A stretch of DNA of 64,000 nt from contig NZ_SHLX01000015.1 in NCBI RefSeq assembly GCF_004764705.1, positions 124,001-188,000 on the forward strand, given 5' to 3'. The notes below the pieces were generated by a model. It made no database searches. It was not told where the DNA came from and saw only the letters and a program-made list of their open reading frames with translations. Source of the DNA: Paenibacillus cymbidii. Lineage in GTDB: Bacteria > Bacillota > Bacilli > Paenibacillales > NBRC-103111. Shown here piece after piece: positions 42,511 through 52,086 of this stretch (the first letter of the stretch is position 1; each line of letters begins with the position of its first letter). Made by a program: the position numbers and the translations under genes.

Positions 42511-43374
42511 ATGACAGCCATTCGTACGAACCGGCAGGGGCCGGGAAGGAGATACCGCTTCGCTGCGAGCATGGGCCGCATTTTCGTCGGAGCGTTCGTG
42601 CTTGCGGTGCTGTTGTTTACGCTGATCCCGATCGTGCTCGCGCTGCTCGGTTCGCTCAAGACGAACACGGAGCTTACGGTCGGCGCCACGTTCCTGCCTA
42701 AGCGCTGGGACTTCTCGACCTATGCGCGCGCCTGGAACGAGGCGCATTTCGCCATCTTTACCTGGAACAGCATTTACGTGAGCGTCCTCTCTTCGATCGG
42801 CACGGTAGCGGTCGCGTCGATGGCCGCTTATGCGGTGGGCCGTGTCGCTTTCGCAGGGAAACGGCTGTTCGTCGCCGTGCAAACCGGCACCATGTTCGTG
42901 GCGCTCGGCGCGATTACGCTTCGTCCGCAGTTCGACATCATGGTAGGTTTGCATCTGAATACGTCGCTCGCGGCAGTCATTATACTCAACATCTCCAATC
43001 ATGCCTTTGCCTTCCTGATCTTGCTCGGCTTCATGAAAGGCGGCTTGCTGGATCGTTCGGAAGAGGAGCGCCGTCCTTACGTGTTCAGCGAACTCGATAA
43101 CCGCGCTATGGTCCGGGAGGAACGATACAAGTACATCTTCTATTCTTCCGGCGAAAAAGAATTGTACGATCTCGACAGCGATCCGCACGAGATGATCAAC
43201 CTGGCGTATCGCGAATCGTCCCGGGACGTCGTCGACCGGCTTCATCAGGCGCTGGCGCTGCATATGATGGAAACCCGCAACGTGCATACGAAGTTCAATC
43301 GCAAAGTGGCGTACGCCAAACGGCTTGAGCTCGAGGAAGCTTACCGGCTGTCGCTGCAGGCGAAGCAAGCCTAA
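42511..43374 (+). pseudogene. Chimera: MalG-type permease N-terminus fused in frame to sulfatase C-terminus
   Basis: Residues 1 to about 176 are a MalG/UgpE-type permease (VLLFTLIPIVLALLGSLKTN, MAAYAVGRVAFAGKRLF, up to LLGFMKG). From about residue 180 the sequence is the end of a sulfatase: RPYVFSELDNRAMVREERYK, IFYSSGEKELYDLDSDPHEM, INLAYRES. The join is near 43,045. The EAA loop and last membrane segments of the permease are lost, and so is the sulfatase active site. The fusion keeps an open frame of 287 residues with a good ribosome site (AAAGGAG), so a protein could be made, but neither function is expected. It is explained by a deletion between two adjacent genes. Confidence 0.82.
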
Positions 43375-43402
43375 TAGTTTGTCCGGAGGAGACGTTCATC
43401 CC

Positions 43403-44532
43403 ATGAAGACCAACCCGAATTTGCTGTTCCTCTTCACGGACCAGCAGCGCGCCGATACGCTGCAGGCGTACGGCAACGACAAGATCAGGACGCCGCACCT
43501 GAACCGGCTCGGCGAACAGAGCGCCGTGTTCCGCAATACCTACGTGACCCAGCCGGTATGCACGCCTTCCCGCGGGACGATTATGACCGGGCTGTACCCG
43601 CATCATCATGGCTGTACGGCAAACAACGACATTCTCGGCGCAGACAAACTCATTCTGCCCGAGCACCTGCGCGAAGCCGACTACCGCAGCGGATATATCG
43701 GCAAGTGGCATTTGGGCAACGAAACGATCAAGCAGCGCGGCTTCGACGAGTGGATCAGCGTGGAAGATTATTATTTGGCCGAAACGCTTGCCTCCTCGGG
43801 ACGCACGGTGTATTCCGACTATCACCGTTATCTGCAGGAGCAAGGCTTGGAGACAGATGCGGCCAGCAACGGGTTCCCCGTCTATTCGCGGGAATTCGCA
43901 TGCGCGTTGCCCGAGCACTTGAGCAAGCCGGCATTTATCGCCGACCAGGCGTGCCGGTTCATTCGCGAGCATCGCGACGGGCCGTTCGTGCTGTATGCGA
44001 ATTTCCTGGAGCCGCACCCGCCCTACAACAGTGCGTACGACGACTTGTACGATCCGCAGGAGATCGAGCTTCCGCCCCGCTTCCTCGCCGAGGTTGGCGA
44101 GAACATGGTGCTTCGCAGGCGCATTCAGGCGTTCGGACGATTCGATCGCCGACTGGAAGGGATCATTCCCGACGAGCTGGCGCATGACGATGCCGGGCGC
44201 CGGAGCTGCTGGCGCACGCCCCTCTCCGGACGGATGACGTCTTCATCGAATGGGTATTCGATCGCGAGCACGGCAAAGTCGGCGATATCGACGCAACACG
44301 CGCGGAGGTTCGCGAATCGGTCGGCGTCAACATGCGGGCGGTAGTGTCCGAAGGCAGATGGAAGCTTGTGCTGGCGGACACGGGCGAACACGAGCTGTTC
44401 AACTTGTTGGCCGACCCGTTCGAGGATAACAACCTGTACGGCCGCAGCGAGCATCAAGCTATCGCGGAACGCCTGCGCGGGCGCATTGCCGACTGGCAGA
44501 AGCGCACGTTTGACGATTGGGAATCATGGTAG
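43403..44532 (+). pseudogene. Sulfatase with internal deletion and frame change
   Basis: The N-terminal half is a normal type-I sulfatase. LFLFTDQQRADTL holds metal-binding D13 and Q14, and PVCTPSRGTIMTG holds the Cys-type C-x-P-x-R modification site (C53), which needs formylglycine formation elsewhere. GYIGKWHLG and LEPHPPY also fit. After RRLEGIIPDE (near 44,175) the family sequence stops; the + strand then continues in another frame with LLAHAPLRTDDVFIEWVFD, RAVVSEGRWKLVLADTGEH, ELFNLLADPFEDNNLYG and a normal stop at 44532. About 130-170 central residues, including the second metal-binding segment, are missing. GGAGGAG precedes the ATG at 43403. The frame-1 tail can also be read from the ATG at 44332 but is only a remnant. 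Confidence 0.85.
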
Positions 44533-44550
44533 ATGGGATCACAAACCGAA

Positions 44551-45435
44551 TCATCCTTTAAGCGAGCCGATCATGACACCTTTGACAAAATATTTTTGCA
44601 AAAAGGGATAGAAAGCGATAATCGGCGTAATGGCGACAATGATGGTTGCCGCTTTGACCGATTGACTCGATACTTCTTCCGTCATCGTGATAAAGGTCCC
44701 TGTGGTGGTGGGATCAATCCGTTCCTGCTGAAAAATCTTCTGTACGAGCAGCTGCAGGACAAAACTGTTCTTATTGCGCAGATAGATCATCGCATCAAAC
44801 CAGGCGTTCCAATGCGCGACTCCGGACCATAGCGCAATGACCGCAATAATCGGCATCGATAACGGAAAAATAATGCGAAAGGCAACCTGGACCGGATTCG
44901 CCCCGTCGATATGAGCGGACTCTTCCAACTCCTTCGGAAACGCCATAAGAAAGTTGCGAGCCAGAATAACATACCAAGCGTTAGCCAGGGTGGGCAGGAC
45001 AAGCACCCATAATGAACCGATGAGACCATATGATTTCATCGTCAAATAGGTCGGAATCAAGCCGCCGCTGAAAAACATCGTAAACAATAAAAATAATGTG
45101 ATGGGATTACGGTACGGCAAATCTTTGCGCGACAAGGCGAATGCCGCGAACATCGTAACCAGCACCGTAAGCACAACTCCAAATACCGTACGGAAAATCG
45201 TATTGGCAAAAGCGGAATAAATGACATCGCTATGAAACACCTGCTTGTAGGAGGCCCAAGTAAACCCTTCCACCCATAGCCGCAACCCGAGTTTGTTGAT
45301 GAATGCCGGCCCCGTTACCGACAGCATCAATAAATTCCAAAACGGATAAACGAACACAATCGCCAAAACAACCATAAGTCCATAATTGCATACATCGAAA
45401 AAACGAGCTGCAAAGCTTCTTCGACTTACTGACAT
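44551..45435 (-). CDS. Sugar ABC transporter permease, YtcP type (second island)
   Basis: A 294-residue CUT1 permease with six segments. The EAA loop is FPKELEESAHIDGANPVQVA (about residue 175), and the tail FLQKYFVKGVMIGSLKG is almost the same as in the permease at 30761. It follows the binding protein at 45536, across a hairpin, and is the last gene of that unit. It is convergent with the sulfatase remnant, 18 bases away. Its LplB-type partner is most likely the permease at 56896, about 11 kb upstream. Confidence 0.92.
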   Translation of the reverse strand: MSVSRRSFAARFFDVCNYGLMVVLAIVFVYPFWNLLMLSVTGPAFINKLGLRLWVEGFTWASYKQVFHSDVIYSAFANTIFRTVFGVVLTVLVTMFAAFALSRKDLPYRNPITLFLLFTMFFSGGLIPTYLTMKSYGLIGSLWVLVLPTLANAWYVILARNFLMAFPKELEESAHIDGANPVQVAFRIIFPLSMPIIAVIALWSGVAHWNAWFDAMIYLRNKNSFVLQLLVQKIFQQERIDPTTTGTFITMTEEVSSQSVKAATIIVAITPIIAFYPFLQKYFVKGVMIGSLKG

Positions 45436-45477
45436 GATATTCGTTCACCTCTCTTGTGCAACAGCACCTTATATGAC

Positions 45478-45522
45478 TCATGACACCTGCGGAACACACG
45501 AAAGCATCCGCAAGTGTCATGA
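45478..45522 (-). other. Hairpin between binding-protein and permease genes (second island)
   Basis: TCATGACAC-x-TGCGG pairs with CCGCA-x-GTGTCATGA (9 + 5 pairs, one mismatch, 15-base loop). It starts 13 bases after the binding-protein stop and has no T-run. Its position is the same as the large hairpin at 41526. Confidence 0.7.
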
Positions 45523-45535
45523 TTCGTCTTATTCC

Positions 45536-47167
45536 TTATTTCTTGTTCGTAGCATCATATAATTTCTGGTATTCTTCCATAATCGCCTGACCGCCGGCAT
45601 CAAGGAATTTCTTCTTGAAGGCTTCCCATTCTTTGTCGATATCCAGCTTGCCATAGGCGGCATTCGTTTCGAATTCGGTCACTACCGTTGTGATCGCAGT
45701 GCCATATTTGGCCAATGCTTCGTTTGTCCCGCCGAATGCGAAATTGACATCGTTGTATTTGATCGGACTGCTCATGGATATCTCATACGCCGGCAAATCT
45801 GATTTGCCAGCCAAATTTTTCTTGGCAAAATCCCATGAAACCGGCGCGAACCCAAAATATTGGGCGATGCCTTCCTCATTGATCTTATCAACCGACGAGT
45901 ATTCCTTGTTCAATACGATAACGCCCGACTGATCCCGCGTATAACCCTTGCCTTCCTCTCCGTAGTACACACGGGTATAGAACTCTTCGTTCGCAGTCAA
46001 ATATTCCTTAATCGCCATAATCCGCTCGATTTTCTCATCGCTTGTATTCTTGCCGAAGGCAAAACCATACCCTGCACGCGGAAATCCAAGCCCGCCTGCC
46101 CCTTTATCCCCGGTCGGACCAGCAAACGGTTTAAGAAAAGCAATCCGGGCAGCCGGGTTTTTATCCGTCACCATATTGGTGATATTCGCAGCTGTTGTGG
46201 ATGCATACGACCATGGGTGGTCCGCCAACACGCCGAATTTGCCTTCGGACCATTTCGCTCGCTGCTGGGGACGCTGATCGGTAAGCGATTCGGGATCGAG
46301 CAAGCCTTCCTTGTTCCATGCCTGCATCGTCTTCAAATAGTCTTTGAAGCCTTCGGATATAGCAATCGGCGCTACCTTTCCATTCTTATCCGCATAGAAA
46401 GCGATATTCGAACTGCCAAATCCGAAAGCCCCTCTGAGATACAATTGAAGGCCATGACCGCCAAAAGTATCGTTTTTGCCATTTTTATCCGGATCATTGA
46501 ACGTAAATCGTTTCAACATGTCATGATATTCTTCCAATGTTTCCGGCAGCTTCGCGATCCCGACGTTGTCCAGCCAATCTTTGCGAACACCCATGACCCA
46601 AGGCTGGGTATTTGCATAACCAATATAAGGAACAAAGTAGTTTTTCCCTTTGTATTGCATGGTAATGTCCGTTACATTTTTCCCAATCATTTCATCCACT
46701 TTTTTCATCCACGTTGGCATCAGTTTTCGCATCTTGTCCGGTGATATTTCTTTGAACAAGCCCTGATCGAGCAGCGGAGCGTAAGGAACGTTAAGATTAA
46801 TGAAATCGGCTGTTTTACCCTCGGCAAAATACAAGTTAACTTGTTCTTTGTTGGACATGTCAAGGAGAACCATATTGATCTTTACATTAAACTTCTGTTC
46901 GATTAATTTCTTTGTCGAACTGTCCATCTTGTCGTTGGCCTTACCCGTTTGATTAAACCCAATCCACGAAATCTCCAGTTGCTTCTCGTATGGGTTCGCC
47001 GAAGCAGAATTGGAAGCCGACGCAGTAGAAGGTGTCGTCGAACTTGCCGTTGCCTTCACGGGCTCCTTGTTGTTGCCGCTACAGCCCGTTAGAATCATTA
47101 CCGATGATACGGTAATGACGAGCCAAACGGCCACGCTTCTGAATAAAACCCCTTTGTGTCTTACCAA
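45536..47167 (-). CDS. Extracellular sugar-binding lipoprotein, LplA type (second island)
   Basis: A binding lipoprotein of about 543 residues. The lipobox is LTGC (Cys about 29) after a hydrophobic core; then SGNNKEPVKATASSTTP. Blocks such as EISWIGFNQTGKANDKMDSS, MGVRKDWLDNVGIAKLPETL and GEEGKGYTRDQSG fit LplA-like proteins. The start is probably TTG at 47167, with GGGAG eight bases upstream; GTG at 47176 lies on top of that site. It follows its regulator gene by about 147 bases, which contain promoter P2 with two boxes and a cre-like site. Confidence 0.9.
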   Translation of the reverse strand: MVRHKGVLFRSVAVWLVITVSSVMILTGCSGNNKEPVKATASSTTPSTASASNSASANPYEKQLEISWIGFNQTGKANDKMDSSTKKLIEQKFNVKINMVLLDMSNKEQVNLYFAEGKTADFINLNVPYAPLLDQGLFKEISPDKMRKLMPTWMKKVDEMIGKNVTDITMQYKGKNYFVPYIGYANTQPWVMGVRKDWLDNVGIAKLPETLEEYHDMLKRFTFNDPDKNGKNDTFGGHGLQLYLRGAFGFGSSNIAFYADKNGKVAPIAISEGFKDYLKTMQAWNKEGLLDPESLTDQRPQQRAKWSEGKFGVLADHPWSYASTTAANITNMVTDKNPAARIAFLKPFAGPTGDKGAGGLGFPRAGYGFAFGKNTSDEKIERIMAIKEYLTANEEFYTRVYYGEEGKGYTRDQSGVIVLNKEYSSVDKINEEGIAQYFGFAPVSWDFAKKNLAGKSDLPAYEISMSSPIKYNDVNFAFGGTNEALAKYGTAITTVVTEFETNAAYGKLDIDKEWEAFKKKFLDAGGQAIMEEYQKLYDATNKK

Positions 47168-47206
47168 TCCGATCACTCCCTGCTCATATTTGTTTGTTAC
47201 ACGCCA

Positions 47207-47273
47207 ATCATAATGGCTACGCTTTCAAGAAAGAAATGCTTCTTTCATGCCTTTTATGCCGTCTTGATGACAA
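47207..47273 (-). promoter_or_regulatory. Promoter P2: two TTGTCA-N7-GGCA-type boxes, -35, cre-like site, -10
   Basis: On the minus strand: distal box TTGTCATCAAGACGGCA (47257-47273), proximal box AAGGCATGAAAGAAGCA (47237-47253, 20 bases on), abutting -35 TTTCTT (47231-47236), an 18-base spacer and -10 TATGAT (47207-47212). Inside the spacer TGAAAGCGTAGCCA (47214-47227) matches the CcpA cre consensus TGWAANCGNTNWCA at 12 of 14 positions by eye. So activation by the AraC regulator and catabolite repression may meet here. Confidence 0.7.
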
Positions 47274-47314
47274 GGCCGCCATCAAAGGCTTCCATTTCGC
47301 CGCTCCCGTACAAC

Positions 47315-49711
47315 TCAACTGTTCAGCTTGCGAAACTCCCCAGGCGTAATTCCCGTAGCCTCTTTAAAGATCTTGATAAAATGGTTCACTTTGGTATAGC
47401 CCAGTTGTTTGCTGATATCCTGAATTTTCAATTCGGGTTGCAAAAGCAATTTTTTGCTTTTGGCAATACGCGTTCGGGTCACATATTCGGTGAAAGTGGT
47501 TGCCGTGTACTCCTTGAAGATTCGGCTTAGGTAAGCCGGATTCAAGTTTAATTTTTCCGCCACTGTTGTAAGCGATATCATGTCGCCACAATCGTCCTCT
47601 ATCATACGTCTTGCATGCTCAACATGCATATTCTTCTTCTCCCGGAAAGCATCTCCAATATAATCGGCGATTTTGGTTATCACATTTTCAAACCATTCCG
47701 ACATCTCCAACCAATCATTCCTCTGAAGGAAAGCGGCAAGCAAGTGAGGACGTTCTTCAGGAACGATTGCATTCATATCGAGCGATAAATCCCTGACGGT
47801 TTCAATCAACTTTACAAGCAGCAACAAGAAGGCTTGCTGCACTTGCGGGAATGCAACCTTGGCCGCTTTCCCGCGCATGTCTTGCACCATATCGGCAAAT
47901 ACACTCAGCGCTTGCTGCTTGTCTCCATTTTTGAGAAACACGATAAGCGTAGTTTCCTTGTCCTTCGGGTAAGGGAGCGGGTCGTACGATTGCAATCTGA
48001 CGTCTTCAATATAGACAATTTCGCTGTCGCCTGTCATATTGCGATAACTAAGCGACTCCTCGGCCTCCTTATACGCCTGCGGCAAATCTTCAATCGTGTG
48101 GCAGTAGCTGCCGATACCAACCGTGCAAACGATCTCGTGGTTGGTCAGTATGCTGCGCCTGATCGCTTCTGCCGCTGCGAAAACGGCGGATATTCCGTTC
48201 TCCCCGCAGTTGACAAGTACCAGGAAAACATGATCCGAGAGTTCAATCACCCATTTCGAATATTGGGAATCGATAGCAGATGAGATGGTATCAATGACGA
48301 GCAGATGTTTCAGCTTCTCCGTTTCAATGTTGAGCGGTCTGCCGTCTTCCTCGATAGAAATAAGCATCAGCCCTATTCCTTTCGTCTGCAGTCCGATCCC
48401 CAGAAAGCTAAGCCGACCTTCAATATCCTCCATTTGAAAAGCATTCTTCCTCAGCAGTGAGCGAATAAACTTTTCCTGATATGCAGGCAGACTCTCGCGC
48501 AACCGCAGCTGCAAGCGATTTCTCGTTTCGTATGCGTTCGTCAAGCTCTCGCTGATGACTTGAAATTCACCCTGCAATCGCTTCGAAATCCCTTTGATTC
48601 CCGTTGTTTCCGCAGGCTCCTTGCTCATGTCGGCTTGATGATCATTTTTAATGAACTGCAGCAGCCGGGAAACAGGCATGTACATGCGCCGACCTGAAAC
48701 AAACGCCAAGCTTGCGGTCGCAATAAGCAGCAGAAAGGTAATCATGAAGAATAACCCGCGAATTCTCAAGACATTGCCATACATCTTATTCAAGTCCGTG
48801 ACACTGGCAATTCTCCATCCGAGCAAGTCGGACGATTTCCAGGAGATGAGCAACCGGTCCTTGTCCACCATACTTTCCCCTGATTTGCCGCCTGCGCTTT
48901 CATCCAATTCCGCATGAACAATGGATGAGCGGGCAGAGTCAATCTGTTCCGCGGTTGAAGCCGCGCCATCGTAAAGCAACGGCTCTCCCTCTTTTGAGAA
49001 CAAGATGAGTGAAGTTCCGTTGTCTATACCCAGCTTGCTGATCAAATTCGTATAAAAAGCTTCCGCATCCAGATTGATCACAACGGTATAATTGGATTCG
49101 GCCGGTCGAAAGGCAATGGGAATCACTCTTTTTAATGAACCATCTACTTGCTTGGCATCCCGTACGTCCATCATGATCGGGTAACCAAACACATTGGGCT
49201 TTAAATTCTGATCCCATCCCTGATCATAAAACTTGGATAGCGCATATTGCAAAGATCCGGATGTCAGCACAATTCCTCTGCTCGGATTGATGTAGTAAAC
49301 GGAATATATAAAATCGTTTAACGACCGCAAATCTACCATGCTCTTCATCACTTTGGCCTTGCTATCGATGTAGCTGAGGATCGACTGCCCGCTCTCGGAC
49401 CCTTGCCACTTCCCGATTTCCGTGAAATAATCGCCAAGCGGAGATTGATCAAATTCCACAAGCGAATTGTTAATGACCAAATGCCGGTAGCCATTGCCGA
49501 TCTGTTTGACGACGAGTTCCATCGCATTTACGGTTTGATTCAAATAGCGGTCGTTGGCCAGCTTAATCTCTTGCCTCATAGAAGATTGAACATTGTAATA
49601 AAAAAAATAGCTCAGCACGACAATAGGCACCAAACAAATCAACAGCATGTAGGTGATCAATCGGAAAAGAAAGTGTTTGCGCCGGGTAAACCGCCATACT
49701 TTATCGATCAT
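47315..49711 (-). CDS. Membrane-bound Cache/AraC-family regulator (YesS-like), copy 2
   Basis: A 798-residue regulator with the same plan as the one at 34355. Membrane segment 1 covers about 14-36 (LITYMLLICLVPIVVLSYFF), an extracellular Cache-like sensor follows up to about 300, and segment 2 covers about 312-334. A linker, a central region (LGIGLQTKGIGLMLISIEED, CTVGIGSYCHTIEDL) and a C-terminal AraC domain complete it. Recognition helices LNPAYLSRIFKEYTA and TKVNHFIKIFKEATG differ from copy 1 at very few positions, so both should read the same DNA. The start at 49711 has GGAGAAG six bases upstream; the frame is open to 49816. An intrinsic terminator separates it from the catabolic operon. 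Confidence 0.9.
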   Translation of the reverse strand: MIDKVWRFTRRKHFLFRLITYMLLICLVPIVVLSYFFYYNVQSSMRQEIKLANDRYLNQTVNAMELVVKQIGNGYRHLVINNSLVEFDQSPLGDYFTEIGKWQGSESGQSILSYIDSKAKVMKSMVDLRSLNDFIYSVYYINPSRGIVLTSGSLQYALSKFYDQGWDQNLKPNVFGYPIMMDVRDAKQVDGSLKRVIPIAFRPAESNYTVVINLDAEAFYTNLISKLGIDNGTSLILFSKEGEPLLYDGAASTAEQIDSARSSIVHAELDESAGGKSGESMVDKDRLLISWKSSDLLGWRIASVTDLNKMYGNVLRIRGLFFMITFLLLIATASLAFVSGRRMYMPVSRLLQFIKNDHQADMSKEPAETTGIKGISKRLQGEFQVISESLTNAYETRNRLQLRLRESLPAYQEKFIRSLLRKNAFQMEDIEGRLSFLGIGLQTKGIGLMLISIEEDGRPLNIETEKLKHLLVIDTISSAIDSQYSKWVIELSDHVFLVLVNCGENGISAVFAAAEAIRRSILTNHEIVCTVGIGSYCHTIEDLPQAYKEAEESLSYRNMTGDSEIVYIEDVRLQSYDPLPYPKDKETTLIVFLKNGDKQQALSVFADMVQDMRGKAAKVAFPQVQQAFLLLLVKLIETVRDLSLDMNAIVPEERPHLLAAFLQRNDWLEMSEWFENVITKIADYIGDAFREKKNMHVEHARRMIEDDCGDMISLTTVAEKLNLNPAYLSRIFKEYTATTFTEYVTRTRIAKSKKLLLQPELKIQDISKQLGYTKVNHFIKIFKEATGITPGEFRKLNS

Positions 49712-49918
49712 TACCATCTTCTCCATCGTTGGTCGGACGAGACGGTTATGTCTCTTTGGCCGAGTAATATTTCCTCTTTGGCAAGCTGAATTCGCTTTCA
49801 TCTCTGAAAGATTCATTTATTATATCGGTCTTCAACCCAACTTACAATATCGGCACTCGATCCATTACAAGCATCCGGGCTGACCAATGCGCGGCATCTG
49901 TTGTACGCCAAGCTAGCC

Positions 49919-49949
49919 AAAAAGAAGCCGCGTTCCTTCGCGACTTCTT
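49919..49949 (-). terminator. Intrinsic terminator after the second-island catabolic genes
   Basis: On the minus strand AAGAAGTCGCG/CGCGGCTTCTT (one mismatch), with loop AAGGAA, is followed by TTTTT. It lies 40 bases after the sialidase-fold gene stop, so the Cache/AraC regulator downstream is a separate unit. Confidence 0.82.
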
Positions 49950-49988
49950 CCCATGTCGGATGCTGCACATCGACTGCTTCATTCACGA

Positions 49989-51047
49989 TTAGAAAAAATC
50001 ATCCGGCTTCCATCGCAGAACTCCCATATGATAGCGGTTATGGTAAGGCACCCTATTGGCATAATACCCCATGACGAGGGTGCCGTCTGCCAACTGCACG
50101 CATGAAGGATAACCTCCGTCTGTTGCGATTTCAAAGTCAACGATAAAGACAGGTTTGCTCCAGCTTGTCCCTTCATCGCTGCTTATTCTGGCTCCGATTC
50201 CAAAATTGCATTTATTCCTCATCCCGTAGGTGAGTAAAATCCTTCCATCCTGCAAATGCAGCAAGTGAGCGGGAATTTGCCCCGGCAGAGATGCCGCGCC
50301 CTTGGATGCCCATGATAGTCCGAAATCCTCCGAAATGAAAATCTCCAAGTGATCTTCCCCATGCTCGGTTGTCCGAACCGCAGCAAGCAAACGCTGTCCA
50401 CCCAGAGACAGAATAGCAGACTCCCCGTTATGGAGCCGTTCTGCCTGATGAGCCGATGCGATAAAATGAGGTTCGACCCAAGATTTCCCTTGATCATAAC
50501 TTCTCGCGAAGTAACTGAACATGATGTTTTCAAACTTGCCCTCTCGATTCATTTCCTTACGAAAGGAATACATCGATGATCCCAAGACGCCTTGACCATT
50601 GCTCACAATATCGCCGAATGGAACGATCGCCGAAGCATCTTCAGGCATTTCGACAGATCCCCCCTGGATCCAAGTTCTGCCTCCGTCAGCGGAACGAGAT
50701 ATAACGGGATCCAGTATTTTCCCTCTCGTGCCATGACAGGTTTCAATCACTTGCTTGTCATAGGGCACGACATTATCCCAACCCGAGCTGATCACAATCA
50801 ATTCTCCGGAATCGGATAGTCCGGCAGAAACATTCATCCGGTTCCTGTTTGGCTGGTGAGGTCCTGGCTCGCCGCTCTTCCTCCAAGAGTACCCTTGGTC
50901 ATCGCTAACCCAGCAATCCACTCCTCCTTCCGTAATCCCATGATTAGGCTTGTTGAATATGACGGCGGCAATCGACCCATTGGGCAATAACGTCAAATTA
51001 GGCCATGCGCATACGTTGTCTATTGCGATAAAGCTCTCCACTTTCAT
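49989..51047 (-). CDS. Sialidase-fold (BNR/Asp-box) protein, second island
   Basis: A 352-residue cytoplasmic propeller protein with Asp-boxes VSDDQGYSW, SADGGRTW, SYDQGKSW, SEDFGLSW and SSDEGTSW. It begins MKVESFIAIDNVCAWPNLTLL and ends YHMGVLRWKPDDFF. It is more distant from the pair at 28471/29604 than they are from each other. GGAGAG precedes the ATG at 51047. It is the last gene before the terminator at 49919 and follows the aldo/keto reductase by 71 bases. Probably an exo-glycosidase or lyase on imported oligosaccharides; catalytic residues not assigned. Confidence 0.8.
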   Translation of the reverse strand: MKVESFIAIDNVCAWPNLTLLPNGSIAAVIFNKPNHGITEGGVDCWVSDDQGYSWRKSGEPGPHQPNRNRMNVSAGLSDSGELIVISSGWDNVVPYDKQVIETCHGTRGKILDPVISRSADGGRTWIQGGSVEMPEDASAIVPFGDIVSNGQGVLGSSMYSFRKEMNREGKFENIMFSYFARSYDQGKSWVEPHFIASAHQAERLHNGESAILSLGGQRLLAAVRTTEHGEDHLEIFISEDFGLSWASKGAASLPGQIPAHLLHLQDGRILLTYGMRNKCNFGIGARISSDEGTSWSKPVFIVDFEIATDGGYPSCVQLADGTLVMGYYANRVPYHNRYHMGVLRWKPDDFF

Positions 51048-51118
51048 CACTCTCCACCCGATTTAAGTGTTGCAAACCAGCATAATTGCTTCTGTCCCGG
51101 CCTTATTGACTCTGTTCC

Positions 51119-52063
51119 TTATTTGCGTATGGAGCTGTCGTTCCAAATGGCCGGCGTCACAATCTGCTCGCGAATGCCGGCAAACCGGGAAGCGATTTCA
51201 TGCCGCGTCGATTCGCGCAGCGCGGGAGCTTGCAGCAGGGAAACGTTCATCCTGACTTGCTCCGGCGTTTCCGCGCCGACAATGATGCTGTCGATGCCCG
51301 GAAGATCGCGTACGTACGAGAAGGCGAGTTCCGCGACGGACATGCCCTCGCTCTCGGCCATACGGCGCAAATGCGCCAGATACGGCGCTGCGTCACTGAT
51401 CGGCGCCGGAAGCCGGTCATCATCAAGAAACAGCAGTCCGGTCAAATAGGCGCTGCGTGCAAATACGGATTTGCCTGCTCCCTGCAGCTTGTCAAGCATG
51501 CCCGTGCGAAGCAGACGGTGATCGAAAACGTTCATCGGCACCTGCACCAACTCATACAGGTCATCCTGGATAACCGGCCAGATGGCCTCGAATTCCCGGT
51601 CGACAAATGCTCCCAACGAGATGCCGACATGTCCGATCAAACCCTGTTCCACATAATCCCTCAATCGGCGCGTCACCTCGCGTCCGTGGTGCTGAAGAAG
51701 CAGCGGCCGATGCAGCATCATGCCCGGCAGACGCGACAGCCCCAAGACAGCGGCGGATTTCTCCAGCCCCTCGTCAAGCTGGCGAATCACCTCATCTGCC
51801 GTTACTCCGGGGCCAAAATGTTCGAAAAACCATTTGGAAAACAAGAAGGGAGTCGGCTTGCCGGCAAAATAGCCGCCGAGCACCTCTTCTGCGCTGCCAT
51901 AAGCGGCAGCAGTGTCAAAACTCGTGATGCCTCCTTCAAGTGCAGCTTCCAATATGGCAAACGCTGTGGCTTGATCGGGCTGTCCGCTCCGATTGTTGAT
52001 GCCGTAGGCAAGCCCAAGCTGGGCGGTACCAAGCGTCAGCCGGGAAATCAATGTTTTGTCCAT
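51119..52063 (-). CDS. Aldo/keto reductase
   Basis: A 314-residue AKR-fold enzyme. It begins LTLGTAQLGLAYGINNRSGQ, has catalytic D and Y in GGITSFDTAAAYGSAEEVLG (about 50-58) and K in FLFSKWFFEHFG (about 77); the His comes from MLHRPLLL (about 120). The C-terminal cofactor-binding segment is SIIVGAETPEQVRMNV. It is distinct from the reductase at 38736. GAGGAG precedes the ATG. It lies between the Gfo oxidoreductase (23 bases) and the sialidase-fold gene. Confidence 0.88.
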   Translation of the reverse strand: MDKTLISRLTLGTAQLGLAYGINNRSGQPDQATAFAILEAALEGGITSFDTAAAYGSAEEVLGGYFAGKPTPFLFSKWFFEHFGPGVTADEVIRQLDEGLEKSAAVLGLSRLPGMMLHRPLLLQHHGREVTRRLRDYVEQGLIGHVGISLGAFVDREFEAIWPVIQDDLYELVQVPMNVFDHRLLRTGMLDKLQGAGKSVFARSAYLTGLLFLDDDRLPAPISDAAPYLAHLRRMAESEGMSVAELAFSYVRDLPGIDSIIVGAETPEQVRMNVSLLQAPALRESTRHEIASRFAGIREQIVTPAIWNDSSIRK

Positions 52064-52086
52064 ACCGTCTCCTCTGCACTTTCATT

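Noticed and set aside
44332..44532. Separate small gene of 66 residues
   Set aside because: It is the C-terminal remnant of the deleted sulfatase, in frame with sequence that continues upstream; no ribosome site at its ATG.
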